In this document: piece by piece, positions 36,350 to 45,844 of the stretch
Layout: the number at the start of each line of letters is the position of its first letter
How positions within the stretch are numbered: the first letter of the stretch is position 1
Assembly (NCBI RefSeq): GCF_002849605.1
Contig: NZ_NPIB01000002.1
Span: 201,646-265,645, forward strand
DNA from: Photobacterium carnosum
Lineage (GTDB): Bacteria > Pseudomonadota > Gammaproteobacteria > Enterobacterales > Vibrionaceae
Reading direction: 5' to 3'
DNA length: 64,000 nt
Position numbers and translations under genes: made by a program
Notes under the pieces: model-generated
Database searches by the model: none
Told to the model about the DNA's origin: nothing
Seen by the model: the letters and a program-made list of their open reading frames with translations, nothing else

Positions 36350-36354
36350 CAAGG
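36350..36354. repeat. Target-site duplication, right copy (CAAGG)
   Basis: CAAGG follows the right ...TTGACA end and matches the left copy at 14,837-14,841. Rejoining the two flanks recreates a continuous backbone sequence leading into the next gene's ribosome binding site. Confidence 0.93.
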
Positions 36355-36362
36355 TGGTGAAC

Positions 36363-36797
36363 ATGACCAAGTATTCATTAATGGATTTCGCTAGAGTTAA
36401 TGGCATATATCGTGTTAAGGGTATTATTAACATACAACCACTACCTGATAGGTTAAAACAACGAATCTTAGATAATAGATTTAGTAAAGCCGGGCGCTGT
36501 TATGACAACGTGTTTGGTATTGTTAATAGTGGATTGTTCGATAATGCTCTATATGTTCTAGCTGTTGCCTCGAAAGTTTTACCTGTCCAACACGCTATTA
36601 TTAAAATTGGTGAATGTTATTTCGATCCGACATGGGAACTGAATCAATCAGATTCCAATGTGTTTGACCAAGAAGGTCAATATTTAGTGATTGATGAGTG
36701 GGATAGACCCGCGCTTAATGAAATCATTTTAAAAACACAGTCATCGGACGGTATTTGTTACGCACCAATGATTAGCACGATTAGAAAAATATTATAA
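36363..36797 (+). CDS. Small hypothetical backbone protein
   Basis: The 144-residue product starts at ATG 36,363 behind AGGTGG, part of which is the transposon target duplication. A conserved-looking centre (SKAGRCYDNVFGIVNSGLF...VLAVASKVLPVQHAIIKIGECYFDPTWEL) suggests a small cysteine-containing domain. Similar short proteins occur on large plasmids, but I cannot name the family. Its natural promoter lay upstream of the insertion, at about 14,765-14,841, so the transposon has separated the two. Confidence 0.65.
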   Translation: MTKYSLMDFARVNGIYRVKGIINIQPLPDRLKQRILDNRFSKAGRCYDNVFGIVNSGLFDNALYVLAVASKVLPVQHAIIKIGECYFDPTWELNQSDSNVFDQEGQYLVIDEWDRPALNEIILKTQSSDGICYAPMISTIRKIL

Positions 36798-36814
36798 ATT
36801 AAAAGGGATGTACC

Positions 36815-37213
36815 ATGTCATTATCGCACGATATTTTAAGCGAAGAACAACTATTAAAAATCAAAACAGTAATATTAAAAAATATTAATGATAGTGAAAG
36901 TCGTTTAAGTACATATACAGTAATGAGTTCACAAGATAGAGATGGTGATCAGATTGATCGTGCTAATTTTGAATATGATAGAAATCAAAATATCATTTTA
37001 AAAAATAGAGATACTGTCCAAATAAAATTATTGCGTAAAGCGATGACTCTTTTAATTAATGACACGGAAGATTTTGGTTACTGTACAAGTTGTGGTGTGG
37101 ATATTTCGTATCCCCGCCTACTGATCTGCCCTGAATCAATATACTGTTTAGAATGTATGAGAGTGCTAGAATTAAAGAATAAAATTAATCGAGTGGAAAC
37201 CTGCCTTGGTTAA
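36815..37213 (+). CDS. DksA/TraR-type C4 zinc-finger protein
   Basis: The 132-residue protein has a helical N-terminal coiled-coil-like part and a C-terminal CTSCGVDISYPRLLICPESI...YCLECM zinc finger (C-x2-C-x17-C-x2-C type), the signature of DksA/TraR proteins. These bind in the RNA polymerase secondary channel and tune promoter activity; TraR-like members are frequent on conjugative plasmids. It lies 17 bp after the upstream gene with AAAGGG before the start, so both are probably co-transcribed. Confidence 0.85.
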   Translation: MSLSHDILSEEQLLKIKTVILKNINDSESRLSTYTVMSSQDRDGDQIDRANFEYDRNQNIILKNRDTVQIKLLRKAMTLLINDTEDFGYCTSCGVDISYPRLLICPESIYCLECMRVLELKNKINRVETCLG

Positions 37214-37273
37214 TTGCGGAATTGGTATGTAAATATCACCCATTATCAAAATTATACATATCTGTTACGTATT

Positions 37274-37311
37274 AAAATGCTTGAATAATTATTTTATTCA
37301 GGCATTTTTTT
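37274..37311 (+). terminator. Terminator hairpin abutting the next start codon
   Basis: A 15-bp stem (AAAATGCTTGAATAA / TTATTCAGGCATTTT, one G-T pair) with a five-base loop ends in a run of seven or more T residues. The T-run is followed directly by ATG of the Ig-like protein gene. It probably ends the traR-like transcript and may also limit expression of the gene behind it. Confidence 0.85.
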
Positions 37312-39687
37312 ATGAAAAAATCTCTTATAGCTACATTATTATTAGGGTTGTTACCCAGTTTAGCTAACGCAGAATTAGTTACGTTTGGTTTTACAGACTC
37401 CGCTAATAAACCTAAAACAGTTATACCTAAAAATATTTCATATTTAAACGCTTCTACACCGATCACTTACATTTTGAGTGGTGGATTAGATCGAAAACTT
37501 CAAATTGTAGTTAAAGATGCTAGTGGATTAGAAATTGATAAAATTACAAGCTCAATTATTAATATTCATGATCGAATGACCGTTAATGGTCGAGATTTCT
37601 ATGGTAAGTCGATTGTGTCAGATAAAAAATTGAGTGATGGGCGTTACACCATTACAGCTCAAATTTTGGATATGAATAATAAAGCTATTCAGAGTAATGA
37701 TTTTGCTGTGGATATTGATACTGTTGGTCCTGTCATTACTGGTGATATTACGCATAAAGTATTGGCTCAAGGCGGCGGTAATGTTGCTATGTTTGATTAT
37801 CTTGAGCAACGTGAACTATCGGTATCTGGTGTATCAGATAGCAATAGTGGATTAGATAAAGCTTATTTCACGGCGAAATTAGCTGGAACAGATAAAACAT
37901 TAGAAACCCCAGTATTATTAGATCCAGTTACGGGGGTTGCTTCATGGTTAAGACCTTCAGGTGGGACATACCGACATTTGTTTTATAAAAACCGATCCAG
38001 TTATGATATTGGTTTTAAAGTTTTTGATCGGGCGGGTAACGTTACAGAAAAACATCGTATTTCAGATTTTAACGGAGTCTGTGGAGAAAAGAAGATCCAC
38101 AGCATTTTTAATCCAAAAACGAATAAATGGGATTTATATAAATCAGGTATGACGATTTATGCCAATCCATATAAATTCAGAGTTAGCGTACCTCGTAGCG
38201 AAAACACTCATACTTCAGGGTCTAAATTTGGCTATATATTTACCCCTGCAGCCAGTGATGAACAATATGCTTATTTTGAAGCGTCTGCGTCCATACCTCG
38301 AACCTACTCATATTGGGAGTTTACAACTACAGCGGGTAACTGTGGCTTAGTGAATCAGAGTTGGATTAATGTAAAATTAGCAAACGATATTGAACAAGGT
38401 CCTGCGTTCGTAAGTATGAAACAACATATCATACAGGATGACTCGTGGCATAGCGGCACAAACATTACTCGTAACACGCCCTATACGATTGATAAAATTG
38501 AAATTGGGGTTTCTCCTCGCTCCTATGAACAAAAGGTTACTATCGGTAGCACAGGCACATGTACTGTACCTGCCAATCAAAGCACTTGTGTAGTAAGTGG
38601 CACCCCCCATGAACATTTGGTTGGTCGTGGTTATATCCCGTATCCAGTTTATATTGCATCAAGCGATGGGAAGTTTTCAAATCACTATACGTATAGTTAT
38701 GAATATTGGGATTTGAATGCACCTGTTTTTGAGAGTATTAAGCAGGATAAAGTTCATGCCGAAATGGTGGTCTATGATGCTGATGCCGTACAGGATTGGC
38801 GTCGTGGATGGTGGTTGCCGCGCGAAAAATACATATATGCTTATGACGTCAATAACCATAAAAAAATCAATTTAAAGCTTAAAGATAGTAATGAGCCGAC
38901 TTATCAAAAATGGTGGGTTTCTTACGATTTAACGTCATTACCTGAGGGTGAATATAGACTTGACGCTTTCGTTAAAGATGTCTATGGAAACTCTCGAACT
39001 CAAACGATAACAGAACTCTTTAAAGTAGATCGTAGTGCGCCTAATATCAGTTTTAATAGTGAAGGAAAGCCATTAAAGGGAGAACTGTATGGGTTAGAGA
39101 ATTTACGTATAACCTTGAGTGATGCTAATAAAGCCAAGATCACAAATATTAAGCTGGAGGGTGGACCGACTAAAGATAAGGTTTATCTAGCTTGGTCTGA
39201 TTTAGGGGATAATATATATCGAGCTGAATACCCAAGATTATTTCCAGCTACTAATAACACTGGTTTTTACACGTTAGAAGTAACTGCAAAAGATGTTTTT
39301 GATAATACGGGAGTTTATCAGGAAAAATTTAAGTATTTCCCTGCAAACTGGCTGCAAGTAGGCCGCTCTAAAACGCTACCATCAAACACGCCCCTTTTGG
39401 ACCGTAAAGATATTCCGGTAGCCACAATTAAGAGTAACGTACTTCGTACTGATAGTGGGGCTATTGCTACTGGTGACCAAGAAGTATTTTTCACTCTCCG
39501 TTCCGACTCTCCTTATTCTGTTGTTTTTAATGGACAAAATATTACTCCAGGAGAAACGAAAATGATAAAAATGAATCTTGGTGATACCGGTGAAATTAAT
39601 ACTTTTGTGACGCCGATTGGAAATGCTGAAGGTGAGGCAAACTTTATGTTTGATATCCCTCAGCTCAATTCTAAATTCAGTAAATGA
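37312..39687 (+). CDS. Large secreted Ig-like domain protein (DUF4165-like)
   Basis: The 791-residue precursor has a clear signal peptide (MKKSLIATLLLGLLPSLANA). The N-terminal part (AELVTFGFTDSANKPKTVIP onwards) looks like DUF4165. Repeated Ig-like modules follow, marked by DTVGPVITGDI, DRAGNVTEKH, DRSAPNISF and DVFDNTGVYQ. Comparable Ig-like exported proteins are encoded on IncHI, IncC and related conjugative plasmids, where they help cell contact or transfer. No Shine-Dalgarno is seen because the start codon directly follows the T-run of the terminator hairpin. It is paired with the larger Ig-like gene downstream. Confidence 0.72.
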   Translation: MKKSLIATLLLGLLPSLANAELVTFGFTDSANKPKTVIPKNISYLNASTPITYILSGGLDRKLQIVVKDASGLEIDKITSSIINIHDRMTVNGRDFYGKSIVSDKKLSDGRYTITAQILDMNNKAIQSNDFAVDIDTVGPVITGDITHKVLAQGGGNVAMFDYLEQRELSVSGVSDSNSGLDKAYFTAKLAGTDKTLETPVLLDPVTGVASWLRPSGGTYRHLFYKNRSSYDIGFKVFDRAGNVTEKHRISDFNGVCGEKKIHSIFNPKTNKWDLYKSGMTIYANPYKFRVSVPRSENTHTSGSKFGYIFTPAASDEQYAYFEASASIPRTYSYWEFTTTAGNCGLVNQSWINVKLANDIEQGPAFVSMKQHIIQDDSWHSGTNITRNTPYTIDKIEIGVSPRSYEQKVTIGSTGTCTVPANQSTCVVSGTPHEHLVGRGYIPYPVYIASSDGKFSNHYTYSYEYWDLNAPVFESIKQDKVHAEMVVYDADAVQDWRRGWWLPREKYIYAYDVNNHKKINLKLKDSNEPTYQKWWVSYDLTSLPEGEYRLDAFVKDVYGNSRTQTITELFKVDRSAPNISFNSEGKPLKGELYGLENLRITLSDANKAKITNIKLEGGPTKDKVYLAWSDLGDNIYRAEYPRLFPATNNTGFYTLEVTAKDVFDNTGVYQEKFKYFPANWLQVGRSKTLPSNTPLLDRKDIPVATIKSNVLRTDSGAIATGDQEVFFTLRSDSPYSVVFNGQNITPGETKMIKMNLGDTGEINTFVTPIGNAEGEANFMFDIPQLNSKFSK

Positions 39688-39837
39688 TGTAAGTTGAATA
39701 CGATAACGATAAGATTTTACCACGATTTCAAAATTTAACGTTAAGCACCCTAAATTGACACCCATTATCACGATTATTAAATGATGATTTAGGGTAATTT
39801 AAAACTTGCGATTTTGCTATTTAATGGTTAATTGATT

Positions 39838-42800
39838 ATGAAGCACATGAAATTAAAAAAAGTTGCTGTGGGTGTTACTCTTGCAATTTGTGCTGCTCAT
39901 TCATCTGCTAAATCGATTCTTGTTACCGGTTCAATTGATGCTGTTTCACCAAAGGTCACTTTCCCTGTTGTTAAAGATCAACAGGCTTTTGTAAGTCCTT
40001 TGAATTTTATGGCAAAAGAGGCTCAGCATTCAGGCTGTAAATTGACGGGAGATCCTGCCATTGCTAAGGCTGATCACGGTAATGAATTGGTTTGTTTGTT
40101 TGAATGGACAGATTTACCTCGAGGACTGTCACCTGCAGGAATGGAGGCTAGAGGCTTTCTGCTCGCAGAAGGTCACCATAAGCTTAGTTATGATATTTCT
40201 TATTTCAGTGGTAGCCAACTTGAAAAGGTATTGATAAGTAAAGGTGAAACCACAATTGATGCAGTTGCACCAAAACCGCCTGTAATTAAGACGATTGTGA
40301 CTAAATTAGATACAGGAGTGCAGACTGGCGCTATTGTTACTAATTATAAGCGCACATCAGGATTACGTGCGGTAACTATTACGGTTGAGCCTCGTACCTT
40401 TAGACAAGTAATACACGTTAAAGATGTGAATTCGTGTATTGTTGATATTGGTAAAACGTCATGTCTGATAGATATGACAGGGGTTAGTACCACAGATGAT
40501 CAAGATAGTAGCAAAGGCGAGAAGCACATGAATTTGTGGGCTGACTCGGATAATGGCTACTTCTTGGATAATAACAATGTAACGCCATTAGATTATACGG
40601 TTAAATGGGATTATTCTGCGCCTAAAATTGAAGCGTTCGCAATGCAAGCCCTTAACGAAGAAAGTGCCAAGCCTGTGCAGGGTAATGTCGATGATACTTA
40701 TTATGTTGTTGATAACGAACAAGCAAAATTAGTTGTATCGTCACCGCATGAAGGGATGGACGGTGATTGGTGGGTGCCTGATGCTGTGATCGAATTTATC
40801 CCAGATCCTACATTTAAGCCGAAAATTCCAGCATTTCAAATTAATGGCCGAGATTTTAATGGTGATGGTCAACAAGCCATAATTCAGTCTCAAAAATCAT
40901 TTGTTGTTAAACCAATTAAGGCACCAGAGTTAGTTAAAGGAAAGTATGTATTCTCGTTTGATTTACATCAAGTGGCTGATGGTAAATTTATCCCTAAAGT
41001 AACAGTGCAAGACAAATACGAAAATAAACAAATTAGTACGTTGGATGCTGTTAAATTGGACCGTGAACCACCAGCCGTTACGATGTTCTATCAAGATGGT
41101 AAATTTAACGATTCAGGTAAAATTTATTACATGCAAGATTTAACTATCGTCGCTCTTGATACGTTTGATGGCGGTGCGATAATTAATGAGGCACGAATAA
41201 ATGGCCAGAAGTTAATTCTTGAAGGGAAACAAAGCTTTGTTAAAGGCTTGGCCTTGCCTAATAATTTTGAATTAGCCCCACAACATGAGTATCCGTTAAC
41301 GGTTAATGTTAGTGATAGTGCCGGTAATAGCTATACAAAAACATTTAAAGTGTTTTATATGCCAATGGATTATGAATTGGAATCCGTTAACAATACATTT
41401 TATTCAAACGTACAGCGTATAAAACTTAAAGTACATCAAACCCAAGGCGTCAATTGTCCGTTATATGAGTCATTGAGTGACATCCAGAAATACCCATATC
41501 AGTTTGGTGAGGATCAACGATGTGTTCTTGAATGGACTGGTGTGCCTGATGGCGCTGCAGGTGTGTACTTGCGCGGTCAGGGCATAATGACGGGCAAATT
41601 TGCGAAAATAAGTGAAGAAGTCGATAACGCAATTAATTATCGTGTTTGGATGTACGATAAGAATGGTCGTCGGGCATTAGCTGCAGATGAGACAAATAAG
41701 CTAAAAGTTATCGCTCCACCACCGATTAAGATGACGGTAAATCAGAGTCATTCATTAAGTGAAAACCGCTTTCCTGTACCATTAACAGGCGGAACGGTAA
41801 CATTTGCTCGTGCATCAGGGGTTAACGCTGATATGCAAATTGCTATCGATGATGGTAATAGTGTTAAAACTCAGTTAGTTCGTCAGCGAGGCTTTGCTAG
41901 CGCGGATAATTCAATTGGTACGCGTATCCGTATGTCGCAAGGTAAGCTGTGGGAAAATCGAAAAGTAAATTTACATGGCCGATATACTTTAACTGATAAG
42001 CATTCTGCTGATGAAAATATCAATGTGCTATTTGTTCCGCCTCGAGGTATTTTTGCCAATATTCATCAAGATGGTGTACGTCAATTAGATAATGCTAACC
42101 CAACCGTTGAATTTAAGATGGGCGCGTATGACGGCAAGACGGATAGTGTTATTTACAATCCTGAAACGCAGGGTGCATGGACTGTATATCTAGCGAAAGA
42201 ACGATTCGATCGTAAACAGCGTAAGACGTTTTATGATCCACTGACTAATAAAGAACAACTTGGTAGTAATGGTACATCTCGATTTACGCTAGATCTGTCA
42301 AATGTCGGTTATGAGTCATTTAGATACGTTGGTGTTGCAGAGCTAACGTCACCAGATGGAACATATCATCGTCAAATGACAACGAATAGTGGAGTCTATC
42401 GTGTGCTTAAAAGTGGCGCAATTGATGGTAACTTAACTACGAGTCGTGTGAGTAATCGTGTCCCATTCTCTATGAGCCTTGTTTATCATCCTGAATCACG
42501 AGCAGATAATGAAGCGAAAGGTCATATTGTTTGGGAGTGGAGCCGCGATGGTAAGACTAATTGGCAGAGAGATAGTCTGTATGATGATAAGATTCGATCT
42601 CGCCGCTTAATTACTGAACCTGGTAAGTATTATGTTCGCTCAACAGTAGAAAACCGACACACGCATGTTAAAAACATATCTGAAGTCATTGAGATTTTAG
42701 GTTATGAAGTTCCTAAACTTGAAGTTGAAGGCGTGCGTATGCTACATGATGGTGAACAAGGTAACATCACTTTGATGGACCATAAACATGTAGCTAGGGA

Positions 42801-44082
42801 AGGTGAAGGTATTATTGAGTGGTCTACTGACAATAAAAATTGGAAAGTAGGCGGTAATACATATCATATTACTGGCACAGGTAAACGAATGAAATTCTAT
42901 GTTCGTATGAGCTATCTCGGTAATGAGCTAGCAGGCCGCCATGCATATGACTACTCACGATATACAGTGTTGGTGAAGGAACCTAAGCCTGTTCGTATAG
43001 GTATTCAACATCCACAACTTATCGAAACAGGTAAACCGTTAGATCTTGTTGCAAAAGTCGCTTTACAATCACCGGCATTAATTACTCCTATTGAAAGTGA
43101 GTGGATATTGCCTGATGGTAAGGTTATTAAGGGTAATAAATTACACTACGTGCCAACGGTAGAAGATGCAAAGGCAGGTGTGACTAAGTTGAAATTCCAA
43201 GCTTGGGCACAAGGGTTTAAGCATAAGACATTCCGTGAAGAGTCATTATTCTTACATACTTGGGAGTATAAATTCCCTGATTTCAAGGTTCATTTGAAAT
43301 ATCACACTCGTTACGCGCCAATGACAGCAACGGCATATTTACGCCAAACTGGTAAGCGTCTTCCTGTTCACATGGATTTCAAATATAAATTTGAGCCATT
43401 TGAGGGGATGAAGATCACTGAAGATCGCAGTAGCCGTGGACGGATTAACTTTGTTGTTGATAAACCAGGGTTATATCAATTCCATGTAAACGTTCAGGAC
43501 GAACGTGGAAATGATAAATTGTACACTGAGTTCTTAGAAGTGTTAGATCCACCAGCACCAGTAGTCAATCTGAAGGGGCGTTATAGTACGCGATTTATGC
43601 GTGCTCCATTGGACGCTGTGTTTAGAGCAAGCATTAAACTTGGCCATCCAGAAGATCGTATTGAAGAATGTGATTGGTATTTAGATGATAAGTTGGTGGG
43701 TCAAACAAAACGAGTAACTTCAATTCCAGTAATGGATATACCGCAAGGTAAGCATGTCTTACGTTTGCATGTTAAATCTCAATTTGGTATTGAACATGAT
43801 GAGTTGTTAGACCTAGAAGTTGCTCCGAACCAAAAGCCGACTTGTGAAATGAATGTTCGTCAATATGGTTCAGTGTCTCAAGTTTATGCGGGTTGTAAGG
43901 ATCCTGATGGTAAAATGAGTACGTATACATGGTATAAAAATGGTGAGAAAATTCACGGCCATGCTGGTAACGTACAGCTCTTCTTGGATAAAGATGAGTC
44001 ATCAGAAATCAAAGTCGATGCGTATGATGATAGTGGTGACAAAGTAACAAGTTCAATCGTAGTAAGATCTGAACGAAACTAA
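39838..44082 (+). CDS. Very large secreted Ig-like domain protein
   Basis: The ATG at 39,838 is preferred to an upstream TTG; an ATG at 39,847 is also possible. The 1,414-residue protein has a signal peptide (MKLKKVAVGVTLAICAAHSS) and a chain of beta-rich modules with recurring motifs such as KLDREPPAVTMFYQDG, VSDSAGNSYTKTF, VQDERGNDKLYTEF and CDWYLDDKLVGQTK. The last resembles PKD/Ig domains, as does CKDPDGKMSTYTWYKNGEKI at the end. Together with the 791-residue protein it forms an exported pair just upstream of the transfer genes. Function is unproven; adhesion or mating-pair stabilisation is likely. Confidence 0.72.
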   Translation: MKHMKLKKVAVGVTLAICAAHSSAKSILVTGSIDAVSPKVTFPVVKDQQAFVSPLNFMAKEAQHSGCKLTGDPAIAKADHGNELVCLFEWTDLPRGLSPAGMEARGFLLAEGHHKLSYDISYFSGSQLEKVLISKGETTIDAVAPKPPVIKTIVTKLDTGVQTGAIVTNYKRTSGLRAVTITVEPRTFRQVIHVKDVNSCIVDIGKTSCLIDMTGVSTTDDQDSSKGEKHMNLWADSDNGYFLDNNNVTPLDYTVKWDYSAPKIEAFAMQALNEESAKPVQGNVDDTYYVVDNEQAKLVVSSPHEGMDGDWWVPDAVIEFIPDPTFKPKIPAFQINGRDFNGDGQQAIIQSQKSFVVKPIKAPELVKGKYVFSFDLHQVADGKFIPKVTVQDKYENKQISTLDAVKLDREPPAVTMFYQDGKFNDSGKIYYMQDLTIVALDTFDGGAIINEARINGQKLILEGKQSFVKGLALPNNFELAPQHEYPLTVNVSDSAGNSYTKTFKVFYMPMDYELESVNNTFYSNVQRIKLKVHQTQGVNCPLYESLSDIQKYPYQFGEDQRCVLEWTGVPDGAAGVYLRGQGIMTGKFAKISEEVDNAINYRVWMYDKNGRRALAADETNKLKVIAPPPIKMTVNQSHSLSENRFPVPLTGGTVTFARASGVNADMQIAIDDGNSVKTQLVRQRGFASADNSIGTRIRMSQGKLWENRKVNLHGRYTLTDKHSADENINVLFVPPRGIFANIHQDGVRQLDNANPTVEFKMGAYDGKTDSVIYNPETQGAWTVYLAKERFDRKQRKTFYDPLTNKEQLGSNGTSRFTLDLSNVGYESFRYVGVAELTSPDGTYHRQMTTNSGVYRVLKSGAIDGNLTTSRVSNRVPFSMSLVYHPESRADNEAKGHIVWEWSRDGKTNWQRDSLYDDKIRSRRLITEPGKYYVRSTVENRHTHVKNISEVIEILGYEVPKLEVEGVRMLHDGEQGNITLMDHKHVAREGEGIIEWSTDNKNWKVGGNTYHITGTGKRMKFYVRMSYLGNELAGRHAYDYSRYTVLVKEPKPVRIGIQHPQLIETGKPLDLVAKVALQSPALITPIESEWILPDGKVIKGNKLHYVPTVEDAKAGVTKLKFQAWAQGFKHKTFREESLFLHTWEYKFPDFKVHLKYHTRYAPMTATAYLRQTGKRLPVHMDFKYKFEPFEGMKITEDRSSRGRINFVVDKPGLYQFHVNVQDERGNDKLYTEFLEVLDPPAPVVNLKGRYSTRFMRAPLDAVFRASIKLGHPEDRIEECDWYLDDKLVGQTKRVTSIPVMDIPQGKHVLRLHVKSQFGIEHDELLDLEVAPNQKPTCEMNVRQYGSVSQVYAGCKDPDGKMSTYTWYKNGEKIHGHAGNVQLFLDKDESSEIKVDAYDDSGDKVTSSIVVRSERN

Positions 44083-44095
44083 CACCACGATAAAA

Positions 44096-44114
44096 ATCGT
44101 AAGAGTCATACGAT
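44096..44114. promoter_or_regulatory. 19-bp palindrome ATCGTA-N7-TACGAT, copy 1
   Basis: ATCGTA and TACGAT are perfect inverted halves separated by AGAGTCA. The same 6-7-6 arrangement occurs at 44,250-44,268 and 54,334-54,352. This copy lies between the stop of the large Ig-like gene and its terminator. Confidence 0.6.
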
Positions 44115-44145
44115 AAAAGCCACCAAATTTATTGGTGGCTTTTTT
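44115..44145 (+). terminator. Terminator after the large Ig-like gene
   Basis: A 12-bp stem AAAAGCCACCAA / TTGGTGGCTTTT with a five-base loop is followed by further T residues. It is a strong intrinsic terminator. Confidence 0.92.
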
Positions 44146-44249
44146 ACATCGCATAACCGATAAGGCTTGTTGTTTTCGATCACTACTTCTAATTACATAT
44201 CCAAAAACTAATATCACTCGGTGATAGTCTTATCAAACTCACCAATAAA

Positions 44250-44268
44250 ATCGTAAGAGGAATACGAT
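44250..44268. promoter_or_regulatory. 19-bp palindrome ATCGTA-N7-TACGAT, copy 2
   Basis: This copy has the spacer AGAGGAA and is followed by a degenerate duplicate of the preceding terminator (44,269-44,299: ATCCACCAA...TTGGTG). It sits about 90 bp upstream of the 190-aa gene, where an operator could act. Confidence 0.6.
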
Positions 44269-44358
44269 AAAATCCACCAAATTTATTGGTGTATTTTTGA
44301 TAGCGCATATTAGAAACCATGAGAGGATTGTTATTAATTAATATATTTAAAGGTAATA

Positions 44359-44931
44359 ATGATCATGTCACGTAGATATACTATCAAACAGTACGCTCAG
44401 ACGTACTATAACAATAACATTGAGAATTTTGCACATGATGCCAATATGAGCATGGAAGATATTAGCGCATTACTTGATTCAGATAAGATTGTACTCGTTG
44501 AACAAGGAAAGCATACGTTATTAGATTCTTCTAACTCAATCCTGCCAGTGATCCCATTTAATGTTTATCTAAAAAAAGTCGAATCTTTAGTTGTTTGTTT
44601 TAGCTATGGTGATCATGATTTTGAAGTTGAAATTAATGATCCATTGCCGCGAGTGCTGGTGGGCGATGAGAGCGTCCTGAAATCATTAGAAATTGAGTAT
44701 ATATATGATAGCGTCTTAGTAAGAGTGGACTCGAAATTTGAGATCGCCATTGTTAATAATGAAATCGCGTATCATAGTAGGACTGGTGATTATCGCTTAA
44801 TACCGAATAACGATAATAGTCTTAAAGATGCTTTTTATGTCACAGTAGAAGAAGCTATTCACAAGGCATCTAAATTAGGGGTTAGCGTGTTTTTTGATGA
44901 ATTACCGATATGGACATGTAGAAAAAAATAA
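44359..44931 (+). CDS. Hypothetical protein upstream of the tra genes
   Basis: The 190-residue product follows an AGGT ribosome binding site. It begins with a helical segment (YTIKQYAQTYYNNNIENFAHDANMS) that could be a small helix-turn-helix, then an acidic beta-rich part. No signal peptide is visible, so it is probably cytoplasmic. I do not recognise the family. It is a single-gene unit, framed by the ATCGTA palindrome upstream and a terminator downstream. Confidence 0.6.
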   Translation: MIMSRRYTIKQYAQTYYNNNIENFAHDANMSMEDISALLDSDKIVLVEQGKHTLLDSSNSILPVIPFNVYLKKVESLVVCFSYGDHDFEVEINDPLPRVLVGDESVLKSLEIEYIYDSVLVRVDSKFEIAIVNNEIAYHSRTGDYRLIPNNDNSLKDAFYVTVEEAIHKASKLGVSVFFDELPIWTCRKK

Positions 44932-44951
44932 TTTGTAGTTACTGTAATACG

Positions 44952-44984
44952 AAAAAAGCCAGCAATTAATTTGCTGGCTTTTTT
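44952..44984 (+). terminator. Terminator after the 190-aa gene
   Basis: AAAAAAGCCAGCAA pairs with TTGCTGGCTTTTTT around a five-base loop. The symmetrical A and T runs mean it can act in both directions. Confidence 0.92.
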
Positions 44985-45313
44985 CGAGAGTACAATGCTC
45001 AATACTCTTTTCGGAGACTAAAAACGTCATAACCGTCAACGGATTAACCAGACCCTCAAGTTACAACAGGTGCTAACTAGGCACCATACACCCACCTTGG
45101 AGAAATAGATGTTCTGTATATGAGTGCTGTTATCTAACAACACCCTAAATTCAGGCTAATACTATCAATAAACCATCTTTCTGCAAGCGGTTTTTTGACG
45201 AGATTTTAATGAATTGTGTTTAAATGACTAAAAAATACTATAACGCTATTCATTGAAAGCGAAAGATTGGATAATGTTTTTTATTATTATCTGATCTTTA
45301 CAGGCTTTGCTGT
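44985..45313. other. Promoter-bearing gap before the traF-traN operon
   Basis: About 330 bp contain no supported gene. A GGTGCTAACTAGGCACC-type dyad lies near 45,069-45,085. The stretch after about 45,180 is AT-rich and must hold the promoter for the transfer operon. No riboswitch or tRNA was recognised. Confidence 0.45.
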
Positions 45314-45844
45314 ATGACAATTACGACAACTTCTTTCGAAGGTGTTAAAACTTCATTTTTTAAAGAACGAATAAGAAAGCCAATAATACTTGGTGGAATT
45401 CTGGTTTTATCTATATCGGCATTTTGCAATCGCTACACTATTATTCCGCCAACAGGATCGGTGCCTTGCATTAGTGGTCTGGTATTTTTATTAGATAGAC
45501 ATGACATGAATATTCATGAAGGGGATTTGGTTACCTTCCTTGCCAAAAATACGCAGTTATTTGCTAACGATACTGTATTTACTAAGTTGGTTGTTGGTGA
45601 TGCTGGCGATGAAGTTAAAGTAAATAGAAATAGCGTGTCAAATGCAGGGAAAGTGTGGAATACGGATATTACGGTTGCAGCACAAGTTTTGAAAATGCCA
45701 CTTGATAAATTATCGAGAACTGAGCGGATAAAAGAGAATCATTTATTTGCGATCGGAACATTGCCCGGTAGCTACGATAGTCGATTTTGGGGAGAAGTAA
45801 ATATTGAAGAACAAGTGGTAGGGAAAACGTATGTGCTCATTTAA
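45314..45844 (+). CDS. traF: TraF/TrhF-type S26 signal peptidase-like protein
   Basis: The 176-residue protein has one N-terminal transmembrane helix (about residues 22-38) and then the S26 peptidase motif PPTGSVPCISG with nucleophile Ser49. A DEVKVNRN segment supplies the general-base Lys, and YDSRFWGEV is the conserved box E. Conjugation peptidases of this type mature or cyclise pilin in F-like and H-type systems. The stop overlaps the traW start by 14 bases. The family call is firm; its name differs between plasmid families (TraF/TrhF). Confidence 0.87.
   Translation: MTITTTSFEGVKTSFFKERIRKPIILGGILVLSISAFCNRYTIIPPTGSVPCISGLVFLLDRHDMNIHEGDLVTFLAKNTQLFANDTVFTKLVVGDAGDEVKVNRNSVSNAGKVWNTDITVAAQVLKMPLDKLSRTERIKENHLFAIGTLPGSYDSRFWGEVNIEEQVVGKTYVLI

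Noticed and set aside
45069..45085. GGTGCTAACTAGGCACC as a tRNA-like or attenuator structure
   Set aside because: It is a short dyad without an adjoining T-run, cloverleaf or leader peptide.
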